A stretch of 64,000 nucleotides of DNA from JBMNCQ01 sp049366715. GTDB taxonomy: Bacteria; Bacillota; Peptococcia; Peptococcales; BICA1-8. Both the position numbers and the translations under genes were made by a program. Below, one piece after another: positions 16,633 through 24,497 of this stretch (its first letter is position 1; every line of letters starts with the position of its first letter). The notes beneath the pieces were generated by a model. The model searched no databases. It was not told the origin of the DNA and saw nothing but the letters and a program-made list of their open reading frames with translations. The stretch is taken from positions 124,001 through 188,000 of the forward strand of contig JBMNCQ010000054.1 of assembly GCA_049366715.1 (NCBI GenBank), given 5' to 3'.

Positions 16633-16848
16633 ATGCCAAGCATCGAATTTAGCGGGTTGCAAAAGTTAACAAAAGACCTTAATGACTTATTGGATGAAAT
16701 ACCCGGCGCTCGCCAAAAACTGCACGAAGAAATTGCGGAAGTAATTAAGAAAGAGGCAGAGGCGCAAGTTGAGTTTAAGGCTATAAGATTGGCGGAAGGA
16801 TTGGCTGCAGACTTGGCCAGAAGAATAGAGGGGGGATCAGAATATTAA
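16633..16848 (+). CDS. Shortened HK97-gp10/XkdI-like tail-completion protein (module A)
   Basis: 71 aa from ATG 16633. It opens PSIEFSGLQKLTKDLNDLLD and continues as a charged helix (GARQKLHEEIAEVIKKEAEA), like the start of HK97-gp10-type tail-completion proteins, which are usually 110-150 aa. The C-terminal beta part is absent. The end overlaps the next gene by 7 bases. It may be a truncated relic or a minimal form; position (first gene of a contractile tail module) supports the family. Confidence 0.45.
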   Translation: MPSIEFSGLQKLTKDLNDLLDEIPGARQKLHEEIAEVIKKEAEAQVEFKAIRLAEGLAADLARRIEGGSEY

Positions 16849-17270
16849 ACAGTATAAAAATTTTAGATGCTATAAACAGGTTGCTGGTGGAAAAATATCC
16901 CGACTATCCGGTTTATGTTGAGCTTTGCCCTGAGGATTTTGAAGGGCCTGGTTTTTTGCTTGAACTTGTCACCACAAGTCAAAATCCGGTAAACTGTAAA
17001 ACTTTCCAAGAAACAGAGTATTTTACTATTACATGCTTTGCTGAAACAATTAATTTATTAGCTATTCAACAAGGGGTGCTGGAAATATTCGGGAATGGTT
17101 ATATCCTGGTTGATGACAGGGCGATTGAGGTAAAAGCCGGCTCAGGAGGAAGAGATTTTGACCAGGCCTATATTGACCTGCAGGTTGAATATTACGAAGA
17201 GCGATCTAATGCCCCGCATGAAATACCACCGCTAATGAAAGAGGTCTATATCAAAGTGAAGGAGGAATAA
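16842..17270 (+). CDS. Tail terminator-like protein (module A)
   Basis: About 142 aa if counted from 16842. Coding character (ILNSIKILDAINRLLVEKYP) clearly begins before the first conventional start, TTG 16881. An AUA codon at 16842 lies 6 bases after GAGGGGGG and may be the real start. The fold outline (N-terminal helix, FLLELVTTSQNP, EYFTITCFAE, ending QVEYYEE) fits the small tail terminator/DUF6838-type proteins just before sheath genes. It would cap the tube and fix tail length. The stop is 3 bases before the sheath start. Confidence 0.55.
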   Translation: MLNSIKILDAINRLLVEKYPDYPVYVELCPEDFEGPGFLLELVTTSQNPVNCKTFQETEYFTITCFAETINLLAIQQGVLEIFGNGYILVDDRAIEVKAGSGGRDFDQAYIDLQVEYYEERSNAPHEIPPLMKEVYIKVKEE

Positions 17271-17273
17271 AAT

Positions 17274-18344
17274 TTGGGACTTCCAAATATTAATGTTGAG
17301 TTTAAATCTAAAGCAACTTCGGCTATTAAGCGTTCCGAAAAAGGGGTTGTGGCTATGATCTTGAAGGATGCTGCAATTGGAGCGCAAGGCGCCCATATGA
17401 TGACAAACATTACCCAAATTCCGGCGGATTTAGGAGCGATAAATAAGGCATATATCGAACAGGCCTTTATTGGTTATGTTAATGCCCCCCGTAAAGTAAT
17501 CGCTTATGTTTTGCCGGACACCGCACCTGATTTGCATGAGGCTTTAGCCTACTTAGAAACACAAACTTTTGATTATCTGGTTGGTCCGCCGGATTGTGAT
17601 TCTGATGAAGCTACGGCCTTAGCAACCTGGATTAGCAGTCAAAGAGCTAATAATTTTACTCCTAAAGCAGTGCTGCCTGCTAAGGCTGCGGATAGTGAGG
17701 CAATTGTTAATTTTACAACAGATGAAATTAAAGTAGACGCTGCAGAGTACGCAACTGCGGGCTACTGCAGCCGTATTGCCGGTCTAATTGCCGGCACTCC
17801 GATGACAATCAGCTGTACCTATGCGCCATTGCCGGAAGTTACCGATGTGAAACGGCTTACCAAAGCTGAAATGGATGGGGCCATCGATAACGGAGAGTTT
17901 ATCATTTTCCAGGACGGTGAAAAAGTCAAAGTAGGCCGGGCGGTCAACAGTTTACTGACTACCACCCAAGACAAAGGGGATATCTTCAAGAAAATTAAAA
18001 TTGTTGAAGCCGTAGACATGATTAAAAATGATATCAGGATGACTGCTCAGGATAATTATATTGGCAAATACGCTAACAGCTATGATAACAAATGCCTTCT
18101 GATTGCTGCCGTTGGCGGGTATTTTACCCAGTTGGAACAAATAGGGATACTACAGGCCGGCAGTAGTTTGGTAGGCATCGATTTAGCGGCTCAGGAAGCC
18201 TATTTGCAGTCTACGGGTGTTGATACTTCTGTAATGACGGAACAGGAAATTAAAGAAGCAAATACCGGTGACAAGGTTTTCTTAAGGGCTAGTATTAAGA
18301 TTTTAGATGCAATTGAAGATATAGATCTTATGATTGCGGTTTAA
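17274..18344 (+). CDS. xkdK: Contractile tail sheath protein (module A)
   Basis: 356 aa from TTG 17274 (AAGGAGGAATAAAA upstream). It matches the short sheaths (~354 aa) of C. difficile myophages and diffocins rather than the ~470-aa PBSX sheath. Recognisable parts are PNINVEFKSKATSAIKRSEK, RKVIAYVLP, ARAVNSL-like GRAVNSLLTTTQDKG and the C-terminal insertion strand region ILDAIEDIDLMIAV. The sheath forms the outer contractile tube that drives the inner tube through the target envelope. It is followed after 13 bases by the tube gene, as in all such loci. Confidence 0.9.
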   Translation: MGLPNINVEFKSKATSAIKRSEKGVVAMILKDAAIGAQGAHMMTNITQIPADLGAINKAYIEQAFIGYVNAPRKVIAYVLPDTAPDLHEALAYLETQTFDYLVGPPDCDSDEATALATWISSQRANNFTPKAVLPAKAADSEAIVNFTTDEIKVDAAEYATAGYCSRIAGLIAGTPMTISCTYAPLPEVTDVKRLTKAEMDGAIDNGEFIIFQDGEKVKVGRAVNSLLTTTQDKGDIFKKIKIVEAVDMIKNDIRMTAQDNYIGKYANSYDNKCLLIAAVGGYFTQLEQIGILQAGSSLVGIDLAAQEAYLQSTGVDTSVMTEQEIKEANTGDKVFLRASIKILDAIEDIDLMIAV

Positions 18345-18357
18345 GGGAGGTTTTTGA

Positions 18358-18789
18358 ATGGATAGTGCGAAAAGAGTGATGTCCGGCACCTGGGGCGAGG
18401 TCTGGTTGGACAATGATTATGTAGGCGAGTGCTATGGTCTGCAGGCTAAGGTGAACTTCAGCAAAGAAGACGTGGCTATGTGCGGGAGAATGGCTACGGA
18501 TAAAAAAGTATCCTCTATCAACTGCACCGGTTCCATGCGGATGCATAAGGTATCTAGCCGCATGGCCAATACAATCGGAAGCGCCATAGCCAAAGGTAGA
18601 GATTTACGGTTTACGGTTATTTCAAAATTGAACGACCCGGATGCCTATGGCGCAGAGCGGGTTGTCCTGAAAAATGTTTCTTTCGATGATTTAACCCTGG
18701 CGGATTGGGAAGTAGCCACTAACGGCAAAATTGAGGCACCTTTTACCTTTACGGATTATGAGTATCTTGATTCAGTGGAGGCCGGATAA
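18358..18789 (+). CDS. xkdM: Tail tube protein (module A)
   Basis: 143 aa, GGGAGG before ATG 18358. The size and pattern of XkdM/diffocin tube proteins are clear: MSGTWGEVWLDNDYVGECYG near the start, HKVSSRMANTIGSAIAKGRD in the middle and KIEAPFTFTDYEYLD at the end. It forms the inner rigid tube. One base separates its stop from the next start, so it is co-translated with the chaperone gene. Confidence 0.9.
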   Translation: MDSAKRVMSGTWGEVWLDNDYVGECYGLQAKVNFSKEDVAMCGRMATDKKVSSINCTGSMRMHKVSSRMANTIGSAIAKGRDLRFTVISKLNDPDAYGAERVVLKNVSFDDLTLADWEVATNGKIEAPFTFTDYEYLDSVEAG

Positions 18790-19158
18790 ATGGATACTTT
18801 GGAGCTATTGTTAAAGTCCGAACCCTGCAATTTACCCGAAAAAGAGGTTAAGTTAAAAAGGCTTAGCAAAGAGTGCGGCGGTGCTGTGATTTTTAAGTTA
18901 AGGGCGCTGACCTATAACCGGGTGGCTGAAATTAAAAATGCCCATGCCGGCGGGGATATGGAAGTTCATATTCTCCTGGCCGGAGTAGTATCTCCGGATC
19001 TGAAATCTGAAGAATTGAAAAAGAAGTACAATGCGGTAACGCCGGCAGAAATGATAAAGGCTATGCTGCTTCCGGGGGAACTTGAAGATATCTCGCGGGA
19101 GATTGAAAAGTTAAGCGGTTACCGGATCACTACGGTGGAAGAGGTTAAAAAAAAATAG
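18790..19158 (+). CDS. xkdN: Tail assembly chaperone, short form (module A)
   Basis: 122 aa from ATG 18790, immediately after the tube gene. Family features include KLKRLSKECGGAVIFKLRAL and TYNRVAEIK. The frame ends in three AAA codons and TAG. This run of nine A's allows -1 slippage into a second frame (see next entry). Short and long products made in a fixed ratio coat the tape measure during assembly in known phages (lambda G/GT principle). Location between tube and tape measure is diagnostic. Confidence 0.85.
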   Translation: MDTLELLLKSEPCNLPEKEVKLKRLSKECGGAVIFKLRALTYNRVAEIKNAHAGGDMEVHILLAGVVSPDLKSEELKKKYNAVTPAEMIKAMLLPGELEDISREIEKLSGYRITTVEEVKKK

Positions 19159-19304
19159 ACTCGGACCCGGAAATGCAGCTGATGTATTATCTTTTTACTG
19201 AAAAAAACATAATGCCAGGCTCTTATTATAACCTGCCTCCCGGTGAGAAGGTTTTAATAAGAGCCTTTTTTGAGAAAAACATGGAGTTAAGATTGGCAAA
19301 GTAA
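19155..19304 (+). CDS. Frameshift extension of the tail assembly chaperone (module A)
   Basis: In the -1 frame after the A9 run (19147-19155), 49 residues follow without their own start: DPEMQLMYYLFTEKNIMPGS, then YYNLPPGEKVLIRAFFEKNM. This is the usual T-domain signature of frameshifted chaperones (MP-s-YY, then RAF). A fusion product of about 171 aa would result. The A9 run is a likely slip site; no strong downstream pseudoknot was recognised by eye. Confidence 0.8.
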   Translation: MDSDPEMQLMYYLFTEKNIMPGSYYNLPPGEKVLIRAFFEKNMELRLAK

Positions 19305-19328
19305 ATGTAAATTAATGGGGGAATGATA

Positions 19329-21251
19329 ATGGCCCGTGATGTTAGTATAGTTATTTCGGTACGGGATAATTTTACCCAGGCTATTACGACCATGAGGAAC
19401 GCCAGTCAGGCGTTTGACAAAGACATAACCGGCTTACAAAGCAGGCTTGACGATTTAAATAAAAGCAAGATTACTTTAAAAGTAGATACGGATAAAGCTA
19501 AGACAGCCCTTAGGGAAGCCGAGAAACAATTTGCGGCTACCGGCTTTGCCGCCGACAAGCTGAATTTAGAACTGGCAAATGCAAACTATAAAACTGCCCG
19601 CAGTAACCTTGATTTGGTATCTAAGAACGCTAAACAAGCGGAAAAGGATATATTAAGTCTTACAGGCGCAGCAAGTAAAGCAGAAAATAAAGCAGGAAGC
19701 GGTACGAAAAATCTCCTGTCCGGTTTGGCAGCTGCTGGGGCGCTTAATCTTTTAGGCGATACGGCTGCTAATATTGCGAGCGGCTTTGTAAGTAGTGCGT
19801 ATGGGTCAGAAGGAAGCACTATTTTTAGTAACATTTTATCCGGAGCAGCCTCCGGAGCAGCAGTCGGAACGACGATCGGGGGGCCAGGAGTAGGTACTGC
19901 GATTGGTGCAGGAATAGGGCTTGTAAACGGCTTATTCGATGTTAATGAATCAAAGAGTGAAGCATTTAAAGCTGTTGTGCGAGATTTTTATGAGAACGCA
20001 AAGCAGATGCAGAGAGAGTCCCTTATTTCTGGTTCGGCCATTGCCGGCAGTCGGGAACAAAAGCAGCTCTTATTTGCTAGACGTTTGGGCAGTGATGAAG
20101 CCGCAGCGGAATATCTGGCTCAGATGACCGAGTTTGCAGCCACTACTACTTTTGAATATGATCAGTTAGCGGAATTGAGTAAAAACTTACTGGATTTCGG
20201 TTATAAGGCGGATGAGTTACTACCTCTGCTGACAAAGGTAGAGGATGCGGGAGCCGTCTTAGGGATGAGCAGCGAGGATATGAAGGATGTGGCCTTTTAT
20301 CTGAAAGATCTGCAAGATGCAGAAAAAGCTACTGTGGAATATTTAGACCCGTTTCTAAAAAAACAGATCCCTGTATGGGAGTATTTGGCCCAAGCATCGG
20401 AAAAAACTTCAGCTGAGGTGCAGGAGATGGTCTCCAAAGGTTTAATACCCGGTGAGGAAGCCGCTGAAGCTATAGCAAAGTACATGGGCGCTGACTTTGC
20501 CGGCGGTATGGTAAAGGAGTTACAAACATACCCAGGCCGCCTAAGCGCTTTACAGAAAGCCCGGGATGAGATAGATGCTGCTAAGGGGGAAGGTTATAAC
20601 GAGGAACATGAGAAAGGTATGCAGGCTGAGATTGACTGGCTAAGGGGCGAGAGCGGGGAAAAGCTGAAAGAAGCCAAGCGGATGATTGGTAAAGGGGAAG
20701 CCTTTCTGGAGAATGAGCGTGAGGAGGCTATTAGGAATGCGAAGGATGAAATGCTGCTGAACAGTGTTGAATATCAGCAGGCATTTGCTGAAGGCAACTG
20801 GGCTAAGGTGAAGGCTTTGCTGGCAGAGGCTGAGATTAAAGGTGAAAATGAATTCAAGGGGAGCAAAGTTTTCCAACGGCAGCTGAAGGCAGATAAAGAA
20901 CTGGCAGAAAGAATAAGAAAAGATACTTCATCGGAGGATGAGCGTTGGCATGGCGACTGGCTTATGACTCAGCAGTTTTCTAAAGGCCCAATACCTACAT
21001 CAAAAAGCCTAGGTGGGCAGCTTTGGGATGCTAAACAGGCTTATGTATCTTATGATAGTTTTCCAGCTTTGCTCTATCAGGACGAAAAAGTTTCAGCTGC
21101 GAGTGAGGCAAGGTCAGCTAATTCAACCAATGGCCGCGCGGAGGTATTGGTTACCGGCAACAACTTTACGGTTCGTGAAGAAGCAGATATTGAAAAAATA
21201 GCTAGAGAAATATGCAGCCTAATGAAAATTGCGGCAATGTTAGCAATTTAA
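19329..21251 (+). CDS. Tape measure protein (module A)
   Basis: 640 aa from ATG 19329 (GGGGG about 8 bases upstream). It opens ARDVSIVISVRDNFTQAITT, runs through Ala/Lys-rich helices (to ~120), then a Gly/Ala-rich hydrophobic stretch (~125-205, LLSGLAAAGALNLLGD and SGAASGAAVGTTIGGPGVGT). A helical TP901-type region follows (MTEFAATTTFEYDQLAELSK), and it ends ITGN-like VTGNNFTVREEADIEKIARE. Tape measures set tube length at roughly 0.15 nm per residue, implying a tail near 95 nm. This is half the size of PBSX XkdO (~1330 aa), which points to a short particle. Confidence 0.85.
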   Translation: MARDVSIVISVRDNFTQAITTMRNASQAFDKDITGLQSRLDDLNKSKITLKVDTDKAKTALREAEKQFAATGFAADKLNLELANANYKTARSNLDLVSKNAKQAEKDILSLTGAASKAENKAGSGTKNLLSGLAAAGALNLLGDTAANIASGFVSSAYGSEGSTIFSNILSGAASGAAVGTTIGGPGVGTAIGAGIGLVNGLFDVNESKSEAFKAVVRDFYENAKQMQRESLISGSAIAGSREQKQLLFARRLGSDEAAAEYLAQMTEFAATTTFEYDQLAELSKNLLDFGYKADELLPLLTKVEDAGAVLGMSSEDMKDVAFYLKDLQDAEKATVEYLDPFLKKQIPVWEYLAQASEKTSAEVQEMVSKGLIPGEEAAEAIAKYMGADFAGGMVKELQTYPGRLSALQKARDEIDAAKGEGYNEEHEKGMQAEIDWLRGESGEKLKEAKRMIGKGEAFLENEREEAIRNAKDEMLLNSVEYQQAFAEGNWAKVKALLAEAEIKGENEFKGSKVFQRQLKADKELAERIRKDTSSEDERWHGDWLMTQQFSKGPIPTSKSLGGQLWDAKQAYVSYDSFPALLYQDEKVSAASEARSANSTNGRAEVLVTGNNFTVREEADIEKIAREICSLMKIAAMLAI

Positions 21252-21263
21252 ATATTTTTAAAA

Positions 21264-21311
21264 TTACCACTCTATAGTATAATGTGCATATATTGGAAAT
21301 AGAGGTGGTTA
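21264..21311 (+). promoter_or_regulatory. Repeated promoter block, copy 1
   Basis: A block beginning ATTACCACTCTATAG with TATAAT at 21278-21283, then GTGCATATATTGG, GAGGTGG and the lipoprotein start. It recurs almost unchanged at 21834 and 22407. The -35 region is not conserved, so an activator or extended -10 may be used. Confidence 0.55.
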
Positions 21312-21830
21312 ATGTTGAAAAGGTTTTTAAGTCTTTTATTGATCCTGCTTCTTTGCACCGGGGTGCTTGGTTGTGGAGGAACTACTAATTTAGTTAAAGT
21401 CGAAAACGGAGAATTTACTGCTAAACCGGAAGAAATAATTGAAATACTTAACCAACAAGCTAAAACCTATTCCGAAAAAACCAGGGAAAACATTTTACAT
21501 ATTCCAGACTTTGAAGCGTCGGGGGAACTATTAGAGTTAGGCGGGGATATTTCGTTCGCTTTCGAAACAGGGGAAAGCGGAAATACGCAAGAGATTACTT
21601 TACAATGGTACTTTCACTCCAAAAATGAAGAAAGTTTGGGATCGGCAGGTTTTTATACATCAAGAATCCCATTATTATTTAGTTCTAAATGGATAGATCT
21701 TCGAAAAGAACTTGGAATAACGTTTTCTAAGGAATTGGTGATGGAAGATTACATAGATGGAAATGTGCATTATGAGTTCAACGAACTAGGTGGGTTATGT
21801 AGTCTTCACGTTTTACCTATAGGAAAATAA
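21312..21830 (+). CDS. Small lipoprotein 1 of the module A cassette
   Basis: 172 aa, ATG 21312. MLKRFLSLLLILLLCTGVLG then Cys21 forms a lipoprotein signal with lipobox VLGC. The mature part has an acidic helix (KPEEIIEILNQQAKTYSEKT) and a beta-rich C-terminus ending in HVLPIGK. The gene lies directly after the tape measure and before the LysM gene, where tail operons have no extra gene, and it has its own promoter block. It is nearly identical to the next gene for the first ~135 residues. The family is not recognised. Superinfection exclusion or self-immunity is suggested by analogy with the lipoprotein Ltp of phage TP-J34, which acts on a tape-measure protein. Confidence 0.65.
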   Translation: MLKRFLSLLLILLLCTGVLGCGGTTNLVKVENGEFTAKPEEIIEILNQQAKTYSEKTRENILHIPDFEASGELLELGGDISFAFETGESGNTQEITLQWYFHSKNEESLGSAGFYTSRIPLLFSSKWIDLRKELGITFSKELVMEDYIDGNVHYEFNELGGLCSLHVLPIGK

Positions 21831-21833
21831 TCA

Positions 21834-21884
21834 TTATTACCACTCTATAGTATAATGTGCATATATTGGGAAAAGGGGTGGTTA
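21834..21884 (+). promoter_or_regulatory. Repeated promoter block, copy 2
   Basis: The same block as at 21264; TATAAT at 21851-21856, followed by a slightly changed leader (GGGAAAAGGGGTGG). Confidence 0.55.
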
Positions 21885-22403
21885 ATGTTGAAAAGGTTTT
21901 TAAGTATTTTATTGATCCTGCTTCTTTGCACCGGGGTGCTTGGTTGTGGAGGAACTACTAATTTAGTTAAAGTCGAAAACGGAGAATTTACTGCTAAACC
22001 GGAAGAAATAATTGAAATACTTAACCAACAAGCTAAAACCTATTCCGAAAAAACCAGGGAAAACATTTTACATATTCCAGACTTTGAAGCGTCGGGGGAA
22101 CTATTAGAGTTAGGCGGGGATATTTCGTTCGCTTTCGAAACAGGGGAAAGCGGAAATACGCAAGAGATTACTTTACAATGGTACTTTCACTCCAAAAATG
22201 AAGAAAGTTTGGGATCGGCAGGTTTTTATACATCAAGAATCCCATTATTATTTAGTTCTAAATGGATAGATCTTCGAAAAGAACTTGGAATAAAGGATTC
22301 GTATGAATTGGTGTGGGAAGATTGCATAGATGGAGATGTGCATTATGAGTTTTTTGAAAGAGATAGGACATGTATATTGGACATTTCACCTATAGAAAAA
22401 TAA
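21885..22403 (+). CDS. Small lipoprotein 2 (tandem duplicate of lipoprotein 1)
   Basis: 172 aa from ATG 21885; the upstream extension from 21855 has no ribosome site of its own. The first ~135 residues differ from lipoprotein 1 by one residue (SIL for SLL), with DNA almost identical. The last ~36 residues diverge strongly (KDSYELVWEDCIDGDVHYEF against TFSKELVMEDYIDGNVHYEF), with different C-terminal ends. Recent duplication, with change or gene conversion confined to the C-terminus, fits a binding surface under selection. Export and lipidation are expected as for copy 1. Confidence 0.65.
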   Translation: MLKRFLSILLILLLCTGVLGCGGTTNLVKVENGEFTAKPEEIIEILNQQAKTYSEKTRENILHIPDFEASGELLELGGDISFAFETGESGNTQEITLQWYFHSKNEESLGSAGFYTSRIPLLFSSKWIDLRKELGIKDSYELVWEDCIDGDVHYEFFERDRTCILDISPIEK

Positions 22404-22406
22404 TCA

Positions 22407-22457
22407 TTATTACCACTCTATAGTATAATGTGCATATATTGGAAATAGAGGTGGTTA
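22407..22457 (+). promoter_or_regulatory. Repeated promoter block, copy 3
   Basis: The same block as at 21264, TATAAT at 22424-22429, then GGAAATAGAGGTGG and an ATG (22458) that is out of frame with the lipoprotein below. Confidence 0.55.
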
Positions 22458-22485
22458 ATGTTGGAAAAGGCTTTTAAGTATTTTA

Positions 22486-23142
22486 TTGATCTTAGGGTTT
22501 ATTTTGATGCTAACCGGTTGTGATGGCAATAATGGCTCAAAATCTGGCATAAAAGTTATTACCATTATGAGTAATGAATGGGGCTTTGAAAAACTCATTG
22601 AAACTGATAACAACGGAATAGAATCAGAGAGTCCTTACAGCAGGGGTGGATATGAACGTTTTCTTATTACAGCTCAAGAATTTGTTGATCTTCTGAATGA
22701 GAAAGCCGCCGCTTTAGGCTATGGAGCCCTGAAAGAAATAGAGATGAAATCTTTCGCACTCAACCCACCACATCATTATTCTTATGACGATAAAACTAAA
22801 TATCTGGAAATTTACACCGCAACAACTGATCCAGATAAAATTCAGGCTATACGCTTTCATATTAAAACCGACTCAGTTGAGCAGGCCAAAATGAATGGTG
22901 ATTACATATACCTCATATTCGATACGTTTAACCCGGGTATGCAGGAGGACATAGCCGATATCCTCTACATATTCGAGGGTCCAAAAGGTATTGATTATCC
23001 TTATAATCGAATGTTGACAGTAGGAAATACGGTATACGAGTTTACGGCTGTTGGTAATGTAGGAGATTATATTAGTATAGCGCCAGCTAAAATCATACCC
23101 GAACCGGAACCGCAAACCCCCAGTGCCATTCGCCCTAATTAG
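22486..23142 (+). CDS. Small lipoprotein 3 (start region frameshifted)
   Basis: 218 aa from TTG 22486. By alignment with copies 1 and 2 the natural start would be ATG 22458, but one extra G (TTGGAAAAGG against TTGAAAAGG) puts it out of frame. Only the TTG inside the signal peptide remains, leaving ILGFILMLTGC as a shortened but usable lipobox signal. The mature part is different from copies 1 and 2 (EFVDLLNEKAAALGYGALKE and GDYIYLIFDT), ending in a Pro-rich tail. It may be expressed weakly or be an early pseudogene. Confidence 0.55.
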   Translation: MILGFILMLTGCDGNNGSKSGIKVITIMSNEWGFEKLIETDNNGIESESPYSRGGYERFLITAQEFVDLLNEKAAALGYGALKEIEMKSFALNPPHHYSYDDKTKYLEIYTATTDPDKIQAIRFHIKTDSVEQAKMNGDYIYLIFDTFNPGMQEDIADILYIFEGPKGIDYPYNRMLTVGNTVYEFTAVGNVGDYISIAPAKIIPEPEPQTPSAIRPN

Positions 23143-23194
23143 TAACGTTGCAAAGTTTTGCCGGTCAATTAAAAAAACATTCTTAAAGGAGTGG

Positions 23195-23557
23195 TTTCTT
23201 TAGCTAAAGGAATACGGAGGACCATTTGCCGATGGAAATCTTGTTTTATATATGACCACACATAGGGAATGGTTCTTATATTATGGTTATGGCGGACAAA
23301 GTTTCTAATAATATTGTCGGGCTAAATTTAGGTATGCATTTAGCACAGATGAGTCCAGACGAGGCAAATACCTGTGGATTTATTTTCAAAAAATTGCACA
23401 GTTTTTCAATCCCGAAAAACAAAACGAGCTATTAACCTTAGAAGTGGAGAATATGACGGCGAATGACGTACGGAGCCAAGCAGAAGGCAATGTTTTTTAT
23501 GCAAATATTCTCAAAGATGGGGTTGTTGATGTCAACATATATCCAATAACTTATTAA
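23195..23557 (+). pseudogene. Broken member of the lipoprotein cassette
   Basis: Coding-like pieces in three frames join into one protein: KEYGGPFADGNLVLYMTTHR, then NNIVGLNLGMHLAQMSPDEA, then KYLWIYFQKIAQFFNPEKQN to VDVNIYPITY. Two frameshifts and loss of the signal peptide make it a pseudogene. Its end resembles the C-termini of lipoproteins 1 and 2. Confidence 0.6.
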
Positions 23558-23575
23558 ATTAAAGTACAAAGTGCC

Positions 23576-23608
23576 AAAAGCGCCTTCTTAAGAAGGGCGT
23601 TTTTCTTA
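23576..23608 (+). terminator. Intrinsic terminator inside the lipoprotein cassette
   Basis: AAAGCGCCTTCTT/AAGAAGGGCGTTTTT, with one small irregularity in the stem and a T5 tail. It insulates the last lipoprotein gene from upstream transcription. Confidence 0.75.
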
Positions 23609-23775
23609 CGGTACAGGAAAATACGTCATGAGGAAGCAATTTTCAATTATACGAAAGATTATCAGTGCATACAGGGTGATGTAAAGAGAAATACTCAGGG
23701 CTTACAAAAACAACCATCTTAAGGTACAATTATCCTATAATTGTATAAGAAGGTGATTAATGTTGAAAAGGTTTT

Positions 23776-24363
23776 ATGTCTTTTGCTGTTTTACTTTTTT
23801 TGGTAGCCATTGTTGGCTGTGGGGATAACAATATAAATGATGGTGCAATCAAAGAAACGCCAGTGTTAGTGGATGTGCAGCAAGAACAAACTTTTAACGT
23901 AGAAGAGAAAACTATAGACGAACCAAAATACTTTAATTATACGATCAATGAACTTCATGATTTCATAGATAGGGGACTTGTTGCCGCAGGGCTTGATAGT
24001 ATTCAAAGTGGAGGCATTGACGAAAAAAATACCGACGAGTATGGCAAAGTGAATTGCCACACCTATTATTTTGCTACTGGAGGCTTTTTGTTTCTCTATG
24101 AAGACGAGGACAAAGGAAGGGTAATGAAAATAGCATTATCGGCTGATATTGATATGTTGGATGAAAAGGGAATAGATGAATATTCAATGTGCTTGGGTTT
24201 GATAATGGGGGTAGTTGATCCAAACGATGGGGAGAGAATTCGCAATGAATTAGATTTAAATAATTTAACTAAAGCGAATTTAACATTTGCTACAGGAGAA
24301 AATGGTGATTATATTTATCGAGTGCAAGGAGACAATGTCTTATTGATTATTGATCCAGCGTAA
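23776..24363 (+). CDS. Small lipoprotein 4
   Basis: 195 aa from ATG 23776. SFAVLLFLVAIVGC forms a lipobox signal. The family start (ATG at 23760, LKRF) is present but one base out of frame, as in lipoprotein 3, so initiation must use 23776 (AAAAGG 4-5 bases upstream). The mature part has a helix, NELHDFIDRGLVAAGL, and beta-rich remainder ending DNVLLIIDPA. Its upstream region (TATAAT near 23735) differs from the triple promoter block. Same size class and position, so probably the same functional group; family unknown. Confidence 0.55.
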   Translation: MSFAVLLFLVAIVGCGDNNINDGAIKETPVLVDVQQEQTFNVEEKTIDEPKYFNYTINELHDFIDRGLVAAGLDSIQSGGIDEKNTDEYGKVNCHTYYFATGGFLFLYEDEDKGRVMKIALSADIDMLDEKGIDEYSMCLGLIMGVVDPNDGERIRNELDLNNLTKANLTFATGENGDYIYRVQGDNVLLIIDPA

Positions 24364-24497
24364 AAATAATTTTCGTAAATCCTCTCGACATACTACAAAG
24401 GTGATAGTAAAGAATTAGGTAACTGAATACACAGTAAAAACGAATAATTCTAACGCACTCATTTTGAGTGCTTTTCTTATGCCAATGAGGTGATGTA

